Positions 21,230 through 32,099 of a stretch of DNA of 64,000 nt are shown here, piece by piece. The stretch is taken from contig BROG01000109.1 in assembly GCA_030159075.1 (NCBI GenBank), forward strand, positions 410,001-474,000. The letters are read 5' to 3'. Every line of letters begins with the position of its first letter. Positions within the stretch are counted from its first letter, which is position 1. The notes below the pieces were generated by a model. It had not been told where the DNA came from, made no database searches, and saw only the letters and a list, made by a program, of their open reading frames with translations. This stretch comes from Atrina japonica (lineage: Eukaryota; Mollusca; Bivalvia; Pterioida; Pinnidae). The position numbers were made by a program, and so were the translations under genes.

Positions 21230-21300
21230 CATTATCGATTTTACAAAAGTTTAACTGAGTGTTCACTCGAGCGTGAAAAACTGAAATCGATTTAAAGAAA
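21230..21300 (+). promoter_or_regulatory. Conserved Polinton intergenic block (copy 3)
   Basis: Third instance, a duplicate of 20448-20538 that has lost about 23 bases just before the start codon, including the TATAAAAATG part. It still leads into the ORF at 21301. Confidence 0.45.
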
Positions 21301-21558
21301 ATGTTAACTTTGAAATCGCTTTACCAACGAGGTAAATGGTCTATAAAAAAAAATTATGGAATCGTTTCGAGTTATATCAGAGGGAAGACATTGGGGGAAG
21401 AGATTAAGAGAGAATTAGAGTCGGTAAAACCCAAATTCAACGAGGTGATGCGCGAGTTAAAAGAAAAAGATGCCAAACGAGCCTTAAATTTCACCAAACC
21501 TAAATTCCACTTAAAGGAAAAAAATAAAAACAACCGAAAATATTTAACTGTGACATAG
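21301..21558 (+). CDS. Small basic Polinton protein (85 residues)
   Basis: Starts MLTLKSLYQRGKWSIKKNYG and continues VSSYIRGKTLGEEIKRELES, then KPKFNEVMRELKEKDAKRAL, ending NRKYLTVT. It is very rich in Lys and predicted helical in the middle. It directly follows the integrase region and is preceded by the conserved intergenic block. It may be a nucleic-acid-binding or core-like protein by charge, but no domain is recognised. It is the last gene of the block; beyond it the sequence loses coding character, so the element is cut off here. Confidence 0.6.
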   Translation: MLTLKSLYQRGKWSIKKNYGIVSSYIRGKTLGEEIKRELESVKPKFNEVMRELKEKDAKRALNFTKPKFHLKEKNKNNRKYLTVT

Positions 21559-21560
21559 AT

Positions 21561-22276
21561 GACAATCTTGTCATACATTGTCGTGTGGGAATTTAAAAGA
21601 TAATTCTCAGAGATTTAATGTTACAGTGACGACTACCAGGTGTATAACAAAACACAAATAAGGCGACAAAGTTTTATATCTTCCTTATTCTGTAGCAGAT
21701 TGACTGAATACCGTAGAGTAATTATAGTTTGATCGTATTTTTGTAGGTAATGCCAACAACTTAAACGACATCTAACAGTAGAGGCAATTAGCGATGGCCA
21801 TATCGCGACTGCTTGCAAGTTCGTTGATAACGTGTATAATATTAACACGTTAGAACGCGTCAAAATGAAATGAGTAAATCCAAATGCGATAATTCGCGAC
21901 AAACTTGATAACAGCTGTAATAAAAAGCGTGTAAAGACTTTAACATTCATAGCAGCATAGGTTTATGGTTTTTTTTTTTTTTGCTGTAAGGTACAAAAAA
22001 GAAAACTGGATTTTATTTGTAACGATATTAAAGCTGAGCTAGGGAGATAAGAAGCTTTTGAACTTTGAATTAAAAATGTGTTGAAACATCCCACTTCATC
22101 TTCCCACACAGCAGACACATTTGTAATTGTTTCACCGGAAAACAAGTCCAACAACAGGTATAGTTATACTGGTGGTCATTGTATATCTGTACTCGCATAC
22201 ATAGTATGCATAGGTTCATGTCCTTTTTCTTCTGCTGTAAGGTATAGAAAAGAAAACTGTATTTTATGTATATTTA
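21561..22276. other. No gene; short direct repeat
   Basis: Sequence without a credible gene. GCTGTAAGGTA(C/T)A followed by GAAAACTG(G/T)ATTTTAT occurs at about 21983-22018 and again at 22231-22270, a small interspersed duplicate. Confidence 0.5.
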
Positions 22277-22600
22277 TCATGATATGAATATCACTGATAC
22301 CAAAGAATTACTTGTAATGAGATTCACGATGAAATATGTAAATGTGATGAACACTGGAGAAACATGGACCTCTGAAAATCCAGAGGTGGGATCCAGTGCC
22401 ACGGAGGGAGTAAGCATATCCCGTTGACCAGTCACACCACCGCGAGTCAATTCCAATGAATCCTCGTCACAACTGGTGCTGAAGACCCGACAACTGCTAT
22501 CAAATTGGTAACTAAACATTTCAGTTAGTGAAACATGGTAATTGCAAACAAAGCCATTATACAGACTGTAAAATTTTGAAAATGTTGTCATTAAACGCGA
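22277..22600 (-). mobile_element. Penelope-like element 3' fragment
   Basis: The minus-strand reading TFSKFYSLYNGFVCNYHVSL matches the region after the RT in this family. It is followed by the shared 3' block (CCTCTGGATTTTCAGAGG-like and GTCCATGTTT). It is heavily 5'-truncated. The same block is at 8580, 25690, 27970 and 45500. Confidence 0.7.
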
Positions 22601-23710
22601 ATGCTGATATTTTTTTATTATAAAATGTTTCCAATAACCGATAATTCAGTGGTTTTTTAGTCGTATAGTTGTGACCAGTTTTAAATGCTAGAGGAGAAAA
22701 CCCGCTTACAGTGTATCCAGTTCGAATCTGCGTTGACTAGCAGTGAGCAACGTCATAATTTATAAATTAAAAGAAATTCCGAAAAAAAACCTGGAAAATA
22801 GCAGTAGTCAGATAGATGAATATTAAAGTTGTGAATGTAGAATTATTTTGACCTTTTCTGAAATTCAATTCAGTTTTTTATATTACATAAGATCGGGTGT
22901 ATCACTTTTTTGCTCCTTTGTCTGGTTCTTATATGGACTGCCTTTGGGCTTTTTAAAAGAGCTATCGACTTTTAAGATTTTACGAATTCCTTTCAAAATC
23001 TATATAAATTCCATGTTGATTTTAATCTTCTCGAAAATACTTAATGAGGTGAACTAAACGTTGTTGATTTCAAATCGATAGTGTTACTTTTAACCTATTA
23101 AGTAAATACAAAAAATAAAAATATAAAACCATCTACAAAAGTTGTATTATTATACAGAGAATGCACACGACAAAAGGAAACATTGCCCTCTGGCAATACA
23201 ATGCACAGGAATTGATTTCTTCAGCATCAGTCAAGTTCACGTCTAAAATAATTTAAATATACGTCTTAATCTGTTGGAAACTGGATATTTCAACAAAAAG
23301 TATTTAGCATTTCATCTTACAAAACAGGAGACTGTTATATGAGAACAAATGTTGGTCAAAACATGCCAAATTTAGGTGAACATAATAGATTAATATATAT
23401 GGGCCTACGATAAGTTTATCGCTTGGCTTCTGTCATGAGTATAACATAGTTTGCATTTGCACCTTGAACCTGTAAAGGCTAACCCGAGGAAATAAATACA
23501 AATTTCCAATATCTCGTCAAAGCATTTAATGAAAATAACAATATATCAATAAGATACGGAAAACCTTTCAAGTTTATCAATTCAAATCAGTGAGTCGCGC
23601 AGTCGAACGAAATCATTCTACCTTCCGAACACACCTTCAGGACATCTATCGCTGAGGAATCCATGTACGAAGATTTATTTATGTTACAAAACTTTGAGAA
23701 CAACAAACTA
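22601..23710. other. No recognisable feature
   Basis: AT-rich DNA without a supported gene. The ORF at 22848-23057 is hydrophobic but lacks a family signature. Confidence 0.5.
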
Positions 23711-23713
23711 GAA

Positions 23714-23765
23714 TAAATGATGGTGATGATGATCATGATGATGATGATGAGGAGGAGGAGGAATA
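23714..23765. repeat. (GAT)n/(GAG)n microsatellite
   Basis: ATGATGATG and GAGGAGGAGG runs, low complexity. Confidence 0.9.
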
Positions 23766-24555
23766 GGAGGAATAAGAATGACGTATTGCTTCTGCCTATT
23801 TAAGAATAAAGTGCATTGAAAGGCGTCAGATGTACTTGAAGCATGGAGAAAATAATCAAGCTTGGATGTGTTGATGGAAATGGAAATAACGACCCTCGTG
23901 GTAAGAATCTGAAAGCTGAATCCGAGGGTTTGCCAAGATTCTTAAAATCAGGTGGATATCGCCTTTTCCACGCAACACAACCATATAAGATTCTTTTAAT
24001 CTCAGCCTAGGCATTAGACAACATTGACCGGAAGTTCAGTTCGTGCATGATGATAGTAATTCTGTCTTTGACTGGGAAAATGGTTAAAATCATGATATTT
24101 AAGAACATGAGAAAAGGAATCATTCACCATGTTACGGGAGGGATAAATTAAGCTCAGTCCGCGTGTCCATACTCTGCAAGCCTCGTCATGGATATATAAG
24201 GGCTGATATTTATTTACGAACTATCGCTATGATATTTCTCATTACAATACTTTTATAATGCCAGGCAGAGCTAAGAGAAACGTCATTTCCTGTGTATGAC
24301 AATCATCAAAATTTATATGGATATTCATCAGCAGAGATAGATAAATTCAGAATGAATTGATCAATATAATCCGTATTGGAATAACTCAAGTAATGAATAA
24401 TTTATCAGAACAATATCACAACTTCATGCTCTTCTTTTGTGCGGTCCATTTCGGAATAAGTCAGATAATATACCAGGTATTAAATCAGAACATTTAAAAC
24501 AAAAATGACGATAGCATTTTCCCTTGAATGGCACTGGTGAAATATCCAAGATAAT

Positions 24556-24694
24556 ATTACCACTACTGCTACTACTACCACTGCTACTACTACTACTACT
24601 CCTATTACTACTAGTACTGCTAATACTACTACTACTGCTGCTACTACTACTGCTACTACTACTACTACTACTACCACTACTACTATTGTGTTAA

Positions 24695-24730
<36 letters not shown>

Positions 24731-24776
24731 CACTACTACTATTTCTGTTACTACTACTACTACACTACTTCTACTA

Positions 24777-24810
<34 letters not shown>

Positions 24811-24990
24811 CACTACTACTATTTCTGTTACTACTACTACTACTACTACTACACTACTTCTACTACTACCACTACTACTACTACTACACTACTTCTACTA
24901 CTACCACTACTAGTATTTGTGTTACTACTACTACTACTACCACTACTACTATTTGTGTTACTACTACTACTACTACTACTACATACACAT
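24556..24990. repeat. (CTA)n trinucleotide microsatellite, about 430 bp
   Basis: Long imperfect ACT/CTA array with ATTTCTGTT or ATTTGTGTT islands repeated several times inside, so a higher-order unit has been copied. ORFs on either strand (24480-24677 minus, 24688-25023 plus) are repeat translations, not genes. Confidence 0.95.
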
Positions 24991-25660
24991 TTATCATGTC
25001 TAGTTTCTAATTATGACTTCTGATGGACAACTTTATCATAAATCAAAATCTATAATTGTTGTACACATGATATGGCTCAGTTATTTACAATGTTTATGGA
25101 AATAAGGTAAACTTTTACCGCAGGCCTGTTTACGATCTGATATTGAAAAATACATATAAAATATTAATGATATATTGGTATAAATGTCTTCAGGTCCCCA
25201 TCTACTCACTTCGACCTTTATTAACATCAGTCAGTACCATGTGTTAGTACAGATAAAAATCACAAACTGACCACGAAGTACTAAAACACATTTTTTATCA
25301 ACAATTTTATCATGATGTCACAATGACGTCATGTATTCATACTTGCACAGTCAATGAGTCAATTAATGTCCATTTCCCCATAGCCTTGTATGCTAAATCA
25401 ACTCTTAAAAAAATAATTGGCCTAACTTATATACTCAATGGAATCTTGTAAACTTTTGAAGACTATGGTCTATCTTTCTAAATTGGTTTGGAATGTGTCA
25501 ATTTCTTTTCCTGACAACAAGTATTTGCAAGTGAAAAGTGAAATTTGCAGCGACATTTCCTTCTTTGTTCATAGTAAGTGGCGTCAAAATCTTACTTACT
25601 GCAAAGAAAAAATGTGGTTTCTCAATATATATATCTAAATGTCAAATCAAAGGCAACAAG
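24991..25660. other. No recognisable feature
   Basis: No gene or assignable repeat. Small ORFs at 25438-25638 and 25578-25769 overlap in different frames and lack signatures. Confidence 0.45.
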
Positions 25661-25664
25661 TAGC

Positions 25665-25890
25665 TTTTTCTTATTTTCATGGCACCTGATCCTACCTCTT
25701 GGTTTCCAGAGGTCCGTGTTTGTCCATTTTTTTATCGGATTTGTATCTATGTCCTGGACATTCTATTGATTTACACTTTGGTATCTGAGGTTTTTATATA
25801 TTTCATTCAAAACACTGAATGAAGTCTGCTTCATATGAAAAAAGGAACAGGTCGGCTAAGAAAGGAAAACAATTGACGGTTTGCTAAGAG
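25665..25890 (+). mobile_element. Penelope-like element 3' end
   Basis: ATGGCACCTGATCCTACCTC, then CAGAGGTCCGTGTTTGTCC, then a GGACATTCTATTGATTTACA block and CACTGAATGAAGTCTGCTTC with AAAGGAACAGGTCGGC. This is the most complete 3' end of the family in the window and links the 3' block of the other fragments with the sequence at 60-165. Confidence 0.7.
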
Positions 25891-26049
25891 ACAAGGTATC
25901 AAAACATCTCATACGTATTGTCTATTAGAAATGCCAGCACGTTTAATATCCGCCGCAGTGTATCTTTGTGATGAGTAGTATCAGAGTGGAATAATTAAGT
26001 ATCATAAGTAACCAATGACCAGATATTTTGATATTTAAATTTTCGGGTA

Positions 26050-26400
26050 CCACATTTAGTGAGAAAAAAAGTTGTCGATTATACCAAAAAGTATCTTTCA
26101 TTTGCTCATGCATAATTGTAATATAAAGAGTAGAAACGTCGTATGTTTTGACAATATGAATTTAGAAAATGGTTTGTGTTTAAATTGCTTTTTAAAGCTG
26201 TTTGGAATTTGTTAGTATTTGCATCCGATTTACACCGCTTCTGGAATAACCAACTGTACAGTATTGCTGAAGTTTCTCTTTAACGGCTGTCAGTATGGCC
26301 GGTAAGGAGTAATGATCAAGGTTTGGTGGAACACACTGATGAAGTTTTATTGACGGAAACGATCGTCTTGCGCATTTGTTTTGCCCCCTCCCTTTCTTGC
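26050..26400 (-). mobile_element. Penelope-like element fragment (RT N-terminal part), decayed
   Basis: Read on the minus strand, 26115-26150 gives VKTYDVSTLYIT, a degenerate form of the Penelope RT motif KTYDFSTLYT seen intact at 28640-28690. The 26345-26380 stretch gives NAQDDRFRQ, related to the repeated block at 8101, 42080 and 42440. Stops are frequent. Orientation is opposite to the 3' end at 25665, so the two come from different copies or an inversion. Confidence 0.55.
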
Positions 26401-26740
26401 AAAACTATAATGTTGGTACTAGTATTAGGTTTATAATGTTTACCTATGGAAAAACATGATAAGGAAAATATATGTGCCTTATTGCAAATGAACAGGTTAC
26501 ATAGAGGTAGTTATACTATATATCAACAAAAAAATAACAAGTTGAAAGATTAATTTATGCCTGCTAAATACATAATGTTTAAAAGAAACCATGTCATGTC
26601 AACATGTCATATATTCTTCCTCATATAAGTGATACTCTGTTGGCACGACATTCAATCGTTAAGTGCCATTCTCCAGAATAAATGACAAACAGAGATTTGT
26701 TCCTGCATTATTTATGATCTTGATAAGTATCTGATGAAAA

Positions 26741-26960
26741 CTGATTCATTCTGAGTTTTTATAAATCAATACATGTCCCTAGTAGCATTCTGAGTGCTGA
26801 CGAATCAATACATGTCCCTACCTAAGAAGCATTCTGAGTGCTGACGAATCAATACATGTCCCTACCTATGACGCATTCTGAGTGTTTATGAATCAATACA
26901 TGTCCCTACCTAAGAAGCATTCTGAGTGTTGACGAATCAATACATGCCCCTTCTTATGAA
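26741..26960. repeat. 44-bp minisatellite, about 4.5 copies
   Basis: The unit starts GCATTCTGAGTGCTGACGAA and continues TCAATACATGTCCCTACC. Unit starts lie at 26785, 26829, 26873 and 26917, exactly 44 bases apart, with degraded partial units on both sides. Confidence 0.92.
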
Positions 26961-26999
26961 CCTTGACAAATCAGTACATTCCGTAGCTAGTGAAACAAT

Positions 27000-27880
27000 A
27001 GTTATTAATGTGAATGGTGGACAATTACAAAACGTTAACCAAAACTTTTAAAAAGGATGGACTGACTGACTGACGAAAGATAAAATCAATAGTAACACTA
27101 CCAATTTGCTCGCCAAAATTATAGGAAGACCAAAAAAAAAATGTTTAAAGGCATACATGTCATATTGATAGAGAATATATCCCTTGATTAGACTTGGATT
27201 AAAAATGAAAACATATATCGTCATAGAAATTGTTAACATATTCATAGATTGTCTGGAATGAATGAAATACAACGACGATTGATATCCCTTCCATCCATGA
27301 CAAAAGCAATTTGATCACACGTCCACTGTTCACATTCAATATCTTTTCACAAATCACGACACTTCAACATCCGGGGCTTTTCTGAAAAAAAAATAAATAA
27401 AAATAATAAATAAAATAAAATATCGAATATTTAGACAAACGTTTAATGCAACCAAAAATGTTCTATTTGGATAGCTTCTTTGCCTTTAAAAAATATGGTG
27501 GTGATATATCTGCAAAAGAACGAATATACAAGAAAACTCTTATACGGTCGGTATAACTATGCTGTACTAGAAATAGAAAAAGTTAAGAACGAAAGGTCAC
27601 AGGGGTTACTAGAAAATTCTAGACAGTGGTAATGTTAAACCATTGGGACCTATGCTGAATTTCTGGGGATGGTTGCCAGGATAATTTGAACTTATATATA
27701 CATCCAGTATATACTTATCAATAAATTTTCAAGTATCAAATCATGGAGTGTGGATGACGCTGCAATTGCCAATGAATATAATTACATGTATACTGCTTTC
27801 TGTCGATGTTATGATGCAGTTTGTTCATAGTTTTTTAAAGAAGCATTAGCTGTATTTAAAAAAAAAGCAATTCTTTCCAT
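27000..27880. other. No recognisable feature
   Basis: AT-rich. The ORF at 27048-27272 (minus) has no family signature. A short A/AATA-rich run lies near 27387-27420. Confidence 0.45.
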
Positions 27881-27884
27881 TTTA

Positions 27885-28729
27885 ACTACTTAGATTGATA
27901 TACAATACCAAAAATAAAAACATCTTTAGGATGTCCAGGATATAGGTACAAATCTGGTAAAAAATGGACAAACACGGGCCTCTGGAAATCAAGAGGTGAG
28001 GAAGTAAGCATCCCTGCTGCCGTAAGTCCACAGTCAAATCCAAATGAAATACGTGAGGAACGAATCCTGGTCACAATTGGTACAGACGTCTAAACAATCG
28101 CCATCGAACAGGTAACTCAACATTTCACTTAGTGAAACACAAGAATTGCAAGACTATTATACCAACCATAAAATGTGCGGAATGTTGACATCAAATGCGG
28201 TTTTCGATATCCATCGCAAACAAGACTATTATACCGACCGTAAAATTTGCGGAATGTTGACATCAAACGCTGTTTTCGATATCCCTGTGTCAGTAATTTG
28301 TCAGTGGGTCGTTTATCTCTGTATATGAAATGTTCATATGTTGACAGGCTCTGGCATATCGGATCATTTGTGAAATATAAACTCCATATGCCTGTGATTG
28401 TGGGATATTACTACTTAAATGTGGAAAACCTAAATCGTCGCGTTTGTCGTATAACTTAGTTGTTAATTTCCCGTCTGTGTCTGTAGTAAGTAAAATGTCT
28501 AAGTATGAAGCGTGTGTGCTTGATTCTGTTATATATTCAATTTCAAGTTCACTTGGATATATTACATTGACATATGTATGAAAATTGTCTATCAATCACT
28601 AAAACAGTTGTCTATGATGCTAAAAGTTCTCTCTTTTAATTTTTATGTGGAGTTGTTGTGTAAAGAGTAGAAAAGTCGTATGTTTTGATACTGTGAATCT
28701 GAGAAAAATTGTGTGCCAAAAAGAGATAT
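27885..28729 (-). mobile_element. Penelope-like element, internally deleted
   Basis: From its 5' side (28729) downward: QIHSIKTYDFSTLYTTTPH (RT motif), then a jump near 28600 directly to IYPSELEIEYITESSTHASY, LDILL, KLTTKLYDKRDD and GVYISQMIRYARAC, the end of the RT. The catalytic palm between these parts is missing. The shared 3' block is at about 27940-28030. A 72-bp segment in the C-terminal region is duplicated (28149 and 28221). Its 5' edge coincides exactly with the start of the 458-bp direct repeat at 28730. Penelope elements encode an RT and usually a GIY-YIG nuclease; the nuclease is not seen here. Confidence 0.8.
28149..28292. repeat. 72-bp tandem duplication inside the Penelope fragment
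   Basis: CAAGACTATTATACCAACCA and CAAGACTATTATACCGACCG start units 72 bases apart. Both continue through GCGGAATGTTGACATCAAA to TTTTCGATATCC, about 90% identical. Confidence 0.88.
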
Positions 28730-29187
28730 GGAAAAACACCAGCTTTGTTTACAACATGGGCGCAGACATTTTGGACACCCAAAGTTGTGCGGAGGGTAAA
28801 ATGAGCCCAGCGATCTGATTGGTCATTAAATGAAAAAATTAGTTTTGCCATTAATAAGTGAAATAAAGGTGATAAAAAAGATACATGAATATTGGTAGTA
28901 CTTTGGAAATTACAGGGTTGACGGTTGAAAATTGAAAGGGAGGGGTCATATGAGAATAGATATTTTCCTTTGGTGCGGAATACTACGAGTTGTAAACAAG
29001 TGAAAATTTGAAGTAAAAATGCAACGGCAACCTATACTTTGATTGCAAATTTTGTTATCAAAAATATTGATATTTCACCACAGGGTACTTATTTGACCCA
29101 GATATAATAAACATGGGAGTGACAGTGACCTGAAGTTTTGTAAATTAGCATTGAGGCCTATGGGAAAATATTTGGTGGTGTCTGTCC
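28730..29187. repeat. 458-bp direct repeat, left copy
   Basis: Starts GGAAAAACACCAGCTTTGTT and ends GGTGGTGTCTGTCC. It matches 39650-40109 at about 98%. The two copies bracket the Gypsy element plus about 2 kb of other non-coding DNA. They could be LTRs of an older host element or a duplicated segment. ATAT lies just outside both outer ends, a possible 4-bp target duplication. No protein is encoded. Confidence 0.85.
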
Positions 29188-29374
29188 TATAGAGAAATTC
29201 ACATTTGACACATGTAGGCTGGATGAAGCCTTAAAATAAGTCATTTCTCTCATTTTTATCACCTAAATTGCAATTCATTCACTTTTACTCATACTTTTAA
29301 ACAGATTTGAGGGTCTCTATGAAATGGGGCACCTGTTGGGGGTCCACAAGGTGCAAATTTAATAGGTGTGCTGC

Positions 29375-30342
29375 TATCACCAGTCAATGCTAATTTCATT
29401 GACACATCCTTCTGTCTATCTTATATTCATTCATCTATCTATCTTAGATTCCTCCATCTGTTTATCATACCATAATTATCTATAATTGTCAATCTGAGAA
29501 ACTTTAATCTCTTTGGCATCTACCTTGAGGCAAATTACATTATGTCACTTTGAATAACCTTATTAAGACCAGTCGGAACATCTTTGATAAAACTTGTAAG
29601 TGTTAATCCAATATATAAATACTTTTACATTTAAGATGTTTATCTAAAAGCATTAATGAACTATTGTTCATGTCACTTTCTAAAACTTGTCAACACTATT
29701 TACTTCTTTGCTCAAGCTTAGGACACCTTTCCTACATGTACAATAGGACAATTACTTCAAGAGGATGCCCTAATGGACTCATCCAAAAACTGTCAAAACT
29801 TTTGATTGGCTAACTTTAGAAAATATATATAGATAATAATTTTTAGATATAGAAGAGATGGTTTTGTGTGGATATAGAGTGATCAAGATGTATGACATTT
29901 TCTTTGATATAGAGAAAGTACAGACAAGACTATAAGAGATTATATTACTATAATTGGACTTTTATTCACCTGTGATTTATTTTATCAACTAATGACAACT
30001 GCTGTAAAATCATAACTTTCTTCGTTTGATAAATATGGTGACTTAGACCTTTAATGCTGTAAATTACTTTTATTTGTACATATGTTGAACTTCAATACAA
30101 TATAAACTTTATTTATGGAGTGGTGTTATTCTTGATATGGATGCTGACAAAACAAATCAACACATGAAAGCTAATTCCCCTTAATGACTTAATGTGACCA
30201 CTCTTACGGTGGTGCCACAAAAGCAGTGTAGCTTAACAGTAAGTGCATGGCAAGTGTAAGAGGTGATCAGGCCACAATCCCAAGGTCACAGATACACTCG
30301 GGCCCAGATTGCACTATCGGTAGCACAGGCACCTCGGTCACA
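29375..30342 (+). repeat. 5' LTR
   Basis: Starts TATCACCAGTCAATGC and ends ACCTCGGTCACA. It differs from the 3' LTR by about ten substitutions and small indels (for example at the TATATAG and GGCAAGTG sites). It contains TATATAAATAC-type sequence and ATATAAACTTTATTT, which may serve as promoter and polyadenylation sites; this is not proven. Confidence 0.93.
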
Positions 30343-30345
30343 GAT

Positions 30346-30361
30346 TGGTGGAGAATACCGG
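30346..30361 (+). promoter_or_regulatory. Candidate primer-binding site
   Basis: TGGTGGAGAATACCGG lies three bases after the 5' LTR. The TGG start fits pairing with the CCA end of a tRNA. I cannot assign which tRNA. Confidence 0.6.
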
Positions 30362-30593
30362 TATCTATGAGGACCTCTCAGCCCATTAGAATCACTATTT
30401 ACATGTAACAACACAGATCAGGATGCAAAGCGAGTACTACTACTTCCACTACTACTGCCACCTCGCAGTTTCCAGAAGTGATGATTCTCAGCGATATTAA
30501 AGATTAGACTTATATTAGGGTGAGTACAGCCAACATTATCATAATTTCATATATGACACTATTTTAAATTTTTTCATTTTAAGAAAATAATAA

Positions 30594-32099
30594 TTGTCAG
30601 AAAATATAGATATGGCTTTTTCCCCTAAACATAACCAAAAGCATTATGCATTTGTTGCTTCTATAGAGGCAGCACTTCTCAATAACAATAAAATCAACCT
30701 TAAAGTTGGTATCCTGCACCACTTCTACAGAGAACGAGCTAGAGGAATGCCTCATTCCAAAAGTCTAGTAAAACAACTAGCAGTACCAACATCCCTGCGC
30801 CATGATGTAATGATGTCATATCATGACTGCATTGCAGGAGGTGCACATCAAGGACATGAGCGGAACTATGCAGCACTGCGAGCTAAGTATTACTGGCCAA
30901 ACATGTACACCTCGGTTCAGGAATACATCAAAACCTGTGAAGTGTGTCAACAAACAAAACGACCAATCCATAGTAAGCGGGTGCCATTAAACCCACTTCC
31001 TATAGAAGAACCATTTTCACGATGGCACATGGACATACTAGAGTTACCCGTTACTCCGGATGGTTTTAGATACATTCTCCTCGTGGTTGACAGCTACAGT
31101 AAATGGTGTGAAGCCTTCAAAATGAAAACACAACAAGCCTCAGAAATAGCAAAGGTACTTTTTGAGGAAATTTTCTCGCGTTATGGAGCACCCAGAACAC
31201 TAATATCTGATCGAGGAGCTAATTTTCTAAGTAACCTTGTCGCAGCTCTATGTGAATTGTTTCAAGTAACTCGCCACTATACAAGCGCATACCATCCACA
31301 GACAAATTCTACATGTGAACGGATTAACTCATTTATCATACAGTCATTACGAGCATACTGTAACAAAGAACAGACTAACTGGCCAGATTATATAGCACCT
31401 GTAATGATGGCATATCGCATGACCCCAGCCACTCAATCCATACAGTACTCTCCATTTTACATACTATTTGGACAAGAAATGCGACTTCCCATAGATACGG
31501 CACTTATTCCAAAACCAACAATGCAACAAGATCACAAACTACATCTAAATCGTGTAATTACACATTTACAAGAAGTCAGAAAAATTGCAAAGAAAAACAT
31601 GGAGAATGCCCAAATCAAAAACAAAATTCAACTTGACAAGAAAGCAGAAGAACCAAAATTTCACATAGGTCAAAAAGTCTGGTTATACTGCAGCCGAGTT
31701 CCAGTAGGTAAATCTGCCAAGTTACAGAAGAAGTGGATTGGACCATATATCATCAATGACTACGGCCCGCATCATACTTACAAACTCACCAGACAATCAG
31801 ACAATAAATCACTCAAGTCCCTAGTCAATGCCATTAGACTTAAGCCATACTACAATCCCGAAGATCGACCTACATACTTTTCAGAAGAATTTGAAGATAC
31901 AGAACTTGACCCACAAGAAATTGAAACCACAGACCATGATCCCAACACTTCTACTGACACAAACACAACTGATACAGATGCTGACATTTATGATGACACT
32001 ATTCAGCATCACAATGACCCAGATACTCAACATCCAACACAACAATCTGCAAACAATACCCAAAAGAAGACAACCAACCCAACGAAAACACCAAACTAA
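30594..32099 (+). CDS. Gypsy integrase, copy 1 (complete catalytic core)
   Basis: 501 residues. The HHCC zinc-binding module is at about 83-125 (HQGHERNYAALRAKYYWPNM, then CEVCQQTKRP). The DDE core follows: WHMDILEL (first Asp), ISDRGANF (second Asp) and NSTCERINSF (Glu), about residues 145-245. After it are TPYSPFYILFG-like residues and GQKVWLYC with WIGPYIINDYG, the C-terminal domain. The tail is Asp/Thr/His-rich. The frame ends at 32097-32099, short of the chromodomain, because this copy has one extra A in the ACGAAAACACC stretch near 32087 compared with copy 2. The start has no gag-pol upstream, so Met 30594 may not be a natural start. Confidence 0.9.
   Translation: MSENIDMAFSPKHNQKHYAFVASIEAALLNNNKINLKVGILHHFYRERARGMPHSKSLVKQLAVPTSLRHDVMMSYHDCIAGGAHQGHERNYAALRAKYYWPNMYTSVQEYIKTCEVCQQTKRPIHSKRVPLNPLPIEEPFSRWHMDILELPVTPDGFRYILLVVDSYSKWCEAFKMKTQQASEIAKVLFEEIFSRYGAPRTLISDRGANFLSNLVAALCELFQVTRHYTSAYHPQTNSTCERINSFIIQSLRAYCNKEQTNWPDYIAPVMMAYRMTPATQSIQYSPFYILFGQEMRLPIDTALIPKPTMQQDHKLHLNRVITHLQEVRKIAKKNMENAQIKNKIQLDKKAEEPKFHIGQKVWLYCSRVPVGKSAKLQKKWIGPYIINDYGPHHTYKLTRQSDNKSLKSLVNAIRLKPYYNPEDRPTYFSEEFEDTELDPQEIETTDHDPNTSTDTNTTDTDADIYDDTIQHHNDPDTQHPTQQSANNTQKKTTNPTKTPN

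Larger units (their letters stand above)
13500..21560. mobile_element. Decayed Polinton/Maverick element (left copy)
   Basis: A compact block of small, closely spaced genes on both strands ends in a Polinton-type integrase and has much less non-coding space than the surrounding DNA. Polintons are large self-replicating DNA elements with a retroviral-type integrase and a protein-primed polymerase. Here there is no polymerase, capsid, ATPase or protease, so the copy is partial. Lesions include stops and frameshifts in at least four genes, a 2.3-kb transposon insertion (16132-18455) and a duplication of about 782 bp at the integrase end. The integrase is clearly related to that at 63337-64000, but the base composition is far more AT-rich. 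Terminal repeats were not located and the outer limits are approximate. Confidence 0.85.

Noticed and set aside
24480..25023. Val-rich and Leu/Tyr-rich ORFs over the (CTA)n tract
   Set aside because: Pure trinucleotide repeat translation in both directions.
25801..25880. Hammerhead ribozyme in the Penelope 3' end
   Set aside because: Penelope elements can carry hammerheads. The sequence CTGAATGAAG...ATGAAA lacks the exact CTGATGA core, so I could not fold a valid catalytic centre.
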